Shown: positions 7,701 to 12,415 of the stretch, one piece after another
How positions within the stretch are numbered: the first letter of the stretch is position 1
How the letters are laid out: each line of letters starts with the position of its first letter
Source of the DNA: Amoebophrya sp. AT5.2
Taxonomy: Eukaryota > Sar > Dinophyceae > Syndiniales > Amoebophryaceae
Assembly: GCA_005223375.1 (NCBI GenBank)
Contig: RXOD01005812.1
Coordinates: 1 to 12,415, forward strand
Length of the DNA: 12,415 nt
Reading direction: 5' to 3'
Notes under the pieces: generated by a model
What the model saw: only the letters and a program-made list of their open reading frames with translations
Database searches by the model: none
Told to the model about the DNA's origin: nothing
Made by a program: the position numbers and the translations under genes

Positions 7701-10700
7701 GAAGGCAAGGTTTGCCGGCGTGGTGGAAAAACTGGTGGGAGGAACCAACGCGGTGGTGGGAGCAGGCGACCTACTGCTCAAAATGGCGCTCAAGGGAGCG
7801 GTAATACAAATACTTTTTACGCGATTCATTTGTAGACTTTGAGTTTGACTGTGGGCGGGGGCAGTGCAGCGTGTCTGCAGATAACTGCTACTGCATCTGT
7901 TTCCGGCATGATATAGTTTGTTAGAACAAGAAGATGCGAGAGCGAGTACGTGTGGGTGTGCGGGCTGGCCACAGTAGAAGTACCTCATCAACATCATGTG
8001 CATCAGCTTTATCACCGCAATCAAGTATACCATATCGCTATCTCACAGGGCCCCTCCGTCACTGTTGCGAAGTACAGCGAGGTTTCCAATGGGCGCAAGC
8101 TGTTCCAGTCTCCGCCCTCCTCCTCTGCTTCCGACGCCGCCGACAACGTGAGCGTGCTCGTCCAGGACGCGCACCCGGTTCTGCAGGGCTTTCCCCGCTA
8201 CGGCAAGCTGCGGCTCCCGGACAGCGTGGAAGAGGGTCTCCAGCTCCTCCAGGAGTTCCTCGACGTGGAAAAGCACTTCCTCTCCGGCAACAGCAACATC
8301 TCCAACGAGCAGGTTCTGCACCAACTCCTCAAGTCCTCCACCTCGGAAATCGACCAGATCTACAAGATCTTCTTCGCCAAGTCCCAGCTCCACAGCCGGT
8401 TGGTCGTGGCGCTGGAGATCGTCGCCAAGTTCGACAGCAAGCTGCTGGTGGTGGGGCGGAAACTGGTCTCCGAACTCGCGGACCTGCCGGAACGCTACGG
8501 CGAGCTCGGACTCATCTGCACGCGATTGCTCAGGGAGAACGCGCGGAATTACGTCAATCTGAACACCGTCGCCGCGGGCAAAGAGTGGATCGAGCACAAC
8601 ATGATGAAAGCCTCCACCAACGGCACCAACCCGTTCCAGCCGGAGATGGCCAACCAGCGGTCTGCCCCGGAGCTGAAAACGCTGATGAACCTGATCCACT
8701 TACTGGCACCGGGCTCCGCGAACTTTTTCGGTGCGAGCGTGGCTTCGAACGCGGAGAAAAACCGGCTCCGCTCGCGGGCGCTGGAACTGGTGGTATGCCG
8801 CACCTTCCGGGGCTACGAAGCGGTCAGCGTGGGTCCGGAGCTGCTGCACGACCACCTTCCGGCGACCACGCTCGACGAGGACGACGCCGACGAGGAGCGC
8901 CCGGCTTTCTCCACCGCGCGTTCCTGGAAGTACCGGTACCCCGGGGTCGGCAACAGCTTTTCCGGCTTCGGGAGCTTCGTTCCCGCGTGCAGCGGGGTCG
9001 CCGTCGTGGTGCAGAGTCTGAAAGACTTGAAGCGGCTGATCGAACCCGGATTCCTCCATTCCCTCGCCTCTGGAGATGTAATGGGAACAAGCACAACAAG
9101 AACAAGGGACAGTGAAGGGGGTTTTTCCACACAGGAGCAACTTCCACCAGCTGCAGTTCCAAACACGCGCTCGTCCTTCGCACCGATGTCCGGCGCGGAG
9201 TACTCGCTGGAGATGCATCAAAACGTAAAACCGGTGCTGCACGATTTGTGGATTCTGTTCGGCGCCGATTTGGAGCAGTCCGACGTGAAGCAGTTCATCA
9301 AAACGCGGCAAAATAATCGGTCAGAGGAGAAGGCGTCGACGGAGGAGATCGCCGACTTTTTTCTGCAGCACCTGAACAACAAAGCGGACGGCATCGCGGA
9401 GCTCGTGGAACTCCACCGAGTGTCCTTCACCTGGACCGGCGGCGGCGCGTCCGAATCCTACCAGTTCTTGAACCGGAGGTCCCTAGGGCGGAGTCTGCCG
9501 GTGCGGGCGGGCCATGAGCACCCGAACGCGGCGTTCGCGGAGGACGTGATGGTCCGTCACCTGCGCCCCGTGCTCGGGCACCTGCTGGAAATCACGGACA
9601 CCGTCCGGACGAATTCTCCGATCCAGAGAATCGGGCCCGAGATCTCCGCCCACTGCATGGCGCTCCTGAACAAGGACCACCTCGAAATCCGCGCGGTGTC
9701 CTACGTGTCGAAGAACGTCGCGGGCGGCCTCGTCGGTATGGGGGCTGCCGGGGTGCTGGGTGGCTTCGCCTACAGCATGATCGACGAGGGCGACTTCTAT
9801 TTGCCGGTGGAGGAACCGCTCACGCTCGCCCTGGACGAGCTCGCGCGGGCGCGCATGGACAAGCGCGTGATCTCCGGACACCCGCAAAAGCTGCCGGCCC
9901 GCATCTTTATCAACCTGATGTCGCGGCTGGCGTTCTCCCCGACGGTGGTGATGCGCGGCTACGAGGCGTCCATTCTCTCCTCGCTCTCCGGGTTCGTGCG
10001 CCAGCTGCTGAAGTACCGGGTGGAAACCGTCGAGTTCAAGCTGCGTTTGACGAGCGGGGAAAACCTGCGGATGGTGGCCTCCTCCGAGGCGGAGTACCTG
10101 CAGCCCAAGGCGTACCTGGAGTACTTGAACCCGATCACGGGGGAAGTAACCCGGTCGGTGGACCTCGCGCACCTCGTCAGCGGACTGATGGGGTCACCGA
10201 TGCTACTGCCCGAGGACGGCGAGTACGAGTCGAAGAAGCAGGCCCAGGAAGCAGCCCTGTCCAAAAAGCGCACGTCCGCGCACCAGGCCGGCAGCACGTA
10301 CGTGTACGACTTCCCGCACCTGCTAAAGCTCGCGTTGATGGCGCGGTCCGCCACCAGCAACTCCCGGAAGTCCACAAACGAGCGCGCGGGAGTCGCGGAG
10401 GCGAGCCCGAGCTCCGCTGCTGGAGGAGCTTCCGCGACGACCACAACCCCCGCAGGGTCGAAATCCGTCTTCACGGTCGTGGAGCTGATTTCCGAGGAGG
10501 AACACGCGAGGTGTTTAGTCGGGAGTAAGCAGTCCACCTCTGCTCCAGGGGGGCTGAAGAGCTCCCCCTCCGCAAGCGACATGGCGATGCTGGGCGGATC
10601 CTCCGGCAGTGCCAACGAGCTGCAATCCCTGTTGAGCCGACCGATCCAGTTCAAGGGCGCCAGTGAGCTTTCTACCTCTGCTGATCCTAACCACAATCAT

Positions 10701-12415
10701 AGTAACCAGCCCACCACGTCGACGCTCCGCGAGAAGCTCTCCCAGTTCGCGTTGGTCCCCACCAGCCGGCAGATCGCGCACAACTCGATCGGGATGGTGT
10801 CCTGGATCGTGTTTATGAGGACGCAGGAGTTCCCCGAGGGGCGGTTCATCGTGCTGGTCGCGAACGACATCACGCACAAGGCGGGCTCCTTCGGCGTGCA
10901 GGAGGACACCATGTTCAAGCAGTGCGGGGAGTTCGCGCGGAAAAACGGCCTCCCGTTCGTATACATCGCCGCGAACAGCGGCGCGCGGGTGGGGATGGTG
11001 GACGGCCTGGAGAACGCCGTGAGGCCGTGGTTCACAAAGAACGCCGTGGCACCGGGTAGTGGTGTCTCGGGGAAACACGTGGTGTCTCGGGGCGCGAACC
11101 TGCCCGCCGGATTCGAGTACTGGTACCTGGACGAGGCGGCGTACGAAAAGCACAAGAGCGACGTGGTGGTCGAGGAAGTGCAGCCGGATGCGGCAAACGG
11201 GATAACCGAGAAGCATTACAAGATCACCGCCATCGTGGGTGGCAACGGCATTGGGGTAGAGAATTTGAAAGGATCCGCGATGATCGCCGGCGAGACGTCA
11301 AGGGCCTACAGCGAGACGTTCACGCTGTCCTACGTAACCGGGCGCTCGGTCGGCATCGGCGCCTACGTGAACAGGCTGGGCAGCCGAATCATCCAGCAGC
11401 GCCACGGACCGATGATTCTCACCGGTTTCTCCGCTTTGAATAAACTGCTGGGGAGGCAAGTGTACACCTCGCAGGAACAGCTCGGCGGCCCGCAGGTGAT
11501 GTGTCCGAACGGGGTCACGCACTTGCTGGTGGAGAACGATCAAGAAGGGTGCGAGCGGATTTTGGAGTGGCTCAGCTTCGTCCCGAAGTACCAGCATGGG
11601 CCGCTTCCGATTCTTCCGTGCGGCTTCTCGTCAAAGATAGCGTCCTTGAGCTCCGCGGACGACGACGAACTGGACAACAAGGAGCAAATGCTGTTCACGA
11701 AGCGCGGCGCAGGAGGAGGAGGAGCTGCAGCTGCTCCAGCTACGGCAGCTGCGTCTGACTTGAGCATCTCCCCCCCTACGGGTAGGGCAAAAAGCGGAAC
11801 GGGCGGCGATCGGTTCAACCAGATGGGAGCAGCACTTCTTTCATCGTCCGAGACCGTCGACCGGCCCGTGACGTTCCACCCGAGTTCGGACTCGCCCTAC
11901 GATCCGCGGCACCTGCTGAACGGCACCCCGGACAACGATTTCACCGGCTTCCTCGACGAGAAGTCTTTCGTGGAGGTGCTCGCCGACTGGGGCAAGACGG
12001 TGGTGGTCGGGCGGGGGCGGCTCGGGGGCATCCCGCTCGGCGTGATCGCGGTCGAGACCCGCGCCGTGTCCCGCTACGTGCCCGCGGACCCCGCCAACCT
12101 GGATTCGGCGGTCGTCGAGGAGGCGCAGGCCGGGCAGGTGTGGTTTCCCGACTCGGCGTACAAAACGGCGTCCGCGATCCGGGACTTCAACCGCGAGGGT
12201 CTCCCCCTCATGATCTTCGCCAACTGGCGGGGGTTCTCCGGGGGGACGCGGGACATGTTCCTGGAAATCCTCAAGTACGGGGCGCAGATCGTGGACGCTT
12301 TAGTTGCCTACGAAAACCCGGTGTTCGTGTACCTGCCGCCGGGGAGCGAACTACGAGGAGGCGCGTGGGTGGTGATCGACCCGTCGATCAATCCGGACTT
12401 GATGGAGATGTACGC
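4779..12415 (+). CDS. ACC: Homomeric acetyl-CoA carboxylase, spliced, 3' end beyond window
   Basis: Biotin-dependent enzyme that makes malonyl-CoA from acetyl-CoA, bicarbonate and ATP, the committed step of fatty-acid synthesis. Join 4779-5118, 5331-6383, 6644-7800 and 8049 onward; the frame stays open to the last base (about 2,305 residues). Biotin carboxylase spans about residues 40-565: ILIASNGLAAVKAIRSMRRW near 45-64, the ATP-grasp loop KASEGGGGKGIRK at 238, and ELNPRLQVEHPVTE at 365 with catalytic-type E365, N367 and R369. GYFSVATPG and HEFADSQFGH follow. The biotin carrier has EAMKM with the predicted biotinyl lysine at K812. The central region is about 850-1760. The carboxyltransferase starts near NSIGMVSW (1763), with ANSGARVG near 1825, VGIGAYVNRLG near 1950 and NREGLPLMIFANWRGFSGG near 2231. 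Human ACC1 has 2,346 residues, so only about a hundred are missing. An in-frame TAG at 4743 supports the ATG at 4779. No signal or transit peptide is apparent, suggesting a cytosolic form. Low-complexity inserts interrupt several linkers. Confidence 0.97.
5119..5330 (+). other. ACC intron 1 (212 bp, phase 1)
   Basis: Donor GAG|GTACTATTC and acceptor ATTCCACAG|GGAAG. Splicing restores the conserved VPGG-KNVNNYANVEL run of biotin carboxylase, where eukaryotic ACCs read VEVPGG then a short Asn-rich stretch and YANVEL. Reading through would insert about 25 unrelated codons and then hit an in-frame stop. The intron is AT-richer than its exons and contains a GATGTT-C-AACATC palindrome at 5179-5191. 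Confidence 0.9.
6384..6643 (+). other. ACC intron 2 (260 bp, phase 1)
   Basis: Donor CATG|GTATTC and acceptor GGCAAACAG|AATCC. Joining gives IDFAPTH-E-SVWGYFSVATPG, matching the family's ...NVWGYFSV block just after biotin carboxylase. The unspliced frame runs into unrelated residues and a stop at about 6451. Confidence 0.9.
7801..8048 (+). other. ACC intron 3 (248 bp, phase 0)
   Basis: Donor GCG|GTAATAC and acceptor TCTCACAG|GGCCCC. It lies just after the biotin-carrier domain; joining gives LLLKMALKGA-GPSVTVAKY and opens the 4.4-kb exon 4 in frame. Read-through would stop at about 7842. The exact acceptor is less constrained by homology than for introns 1 and 2, because this is a variable linker. 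Confidence 0.85.
9078..9134 (+). other. Possible 57-bp exitron or variable linker in ACC exon 4
   Basis: A 57-base stretch begins GTAATGG after GAT and ends TTTTTCCACACAG before GAG. It is A-rich and less GC-biased at third positions than the surrounding exon, and its length is a multiple of three with phase 0 ends, so the frame is open whether it is kept or removed. It encodes a Thr/Ser/Arg-rich linker. It is much shorter than the other introns, so retention as coding sequence is the default reading. Confidence 0.25.

Noticed and set aside
7934..9115. 393-codon plus-strand frame starting in intron 3
   Set aside because: It is a shifted frame over ACC exon 4. Its Arg/Pro/Gly-rich composition is typical of an off-frame reading, while the ACC frame is conserved.

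Overview
This is a eukaryotic nuclear window, most likely from a unicellular protist. The evidence is a single large acetyl-CoA carboxylase (ACC) gene of the homomeric, multidomain eukaryotic type, interrupted by three GT-AG introns. Coding exons are rich in G/C at third codon positions, while introns and intergenic DNA are AT-richer. The ACC carries several low-complexity Ala/Gly/Ser/Thr inserts between conserved blocks, a habit common in alveolates and some other algae-related protists. I cannot fix the lineage from the sequence alone.

Layout. (1) Bases 1-2257 look like one non-coding repetitive element. Its two ends are an imperfect inverted repeat of about 79 bp, with the outermost 15 bp identical. 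Inside are two families of tandem repeats with nearly the same period (163-169 bp and 164 bp). They share a 16-bp core in opposite orientations. (2) Bases 2258-3871 hold the open 3' part of a protein-coding gene with no recognised family: two hydrophobic segments followed by a long Ser-rich tail. It has no ATG before its membrane segments, so its true 5' exon is missing, spliced in from elsewhere, or displaced by the element that abuts it. (3) Bases 3872-4778 are intergenic or untranslated, with a strong GC hairpin, an AATAAA, and a short upstream ORF near ACC. (4) Bases 4779-12415 hold ACC: exons 4779-5118, 5331-6383, 6644-7800 and 8049 to beyond the window end. The encoded part is about 2,305 residues and runs from the N-terminus through biotin carboxylase, biotin carrier, central region and most of the carboxyltransferase. 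Roughly the last hundred residues lie outside the window.

The ACC gene is a clear, apparently intact housekeeping gene for malonyl-CoA synthesis, with no obvious targeting peptide on the present start. No functional link between it and the upstream membrane-protein gene is visible. The least ordinary part of the window is the 2.26-kb inverted-repeat element and its contact with the start of the neighbouring reading frame. I found no RNA genes, CRISPR arrays or recognisable transposase.
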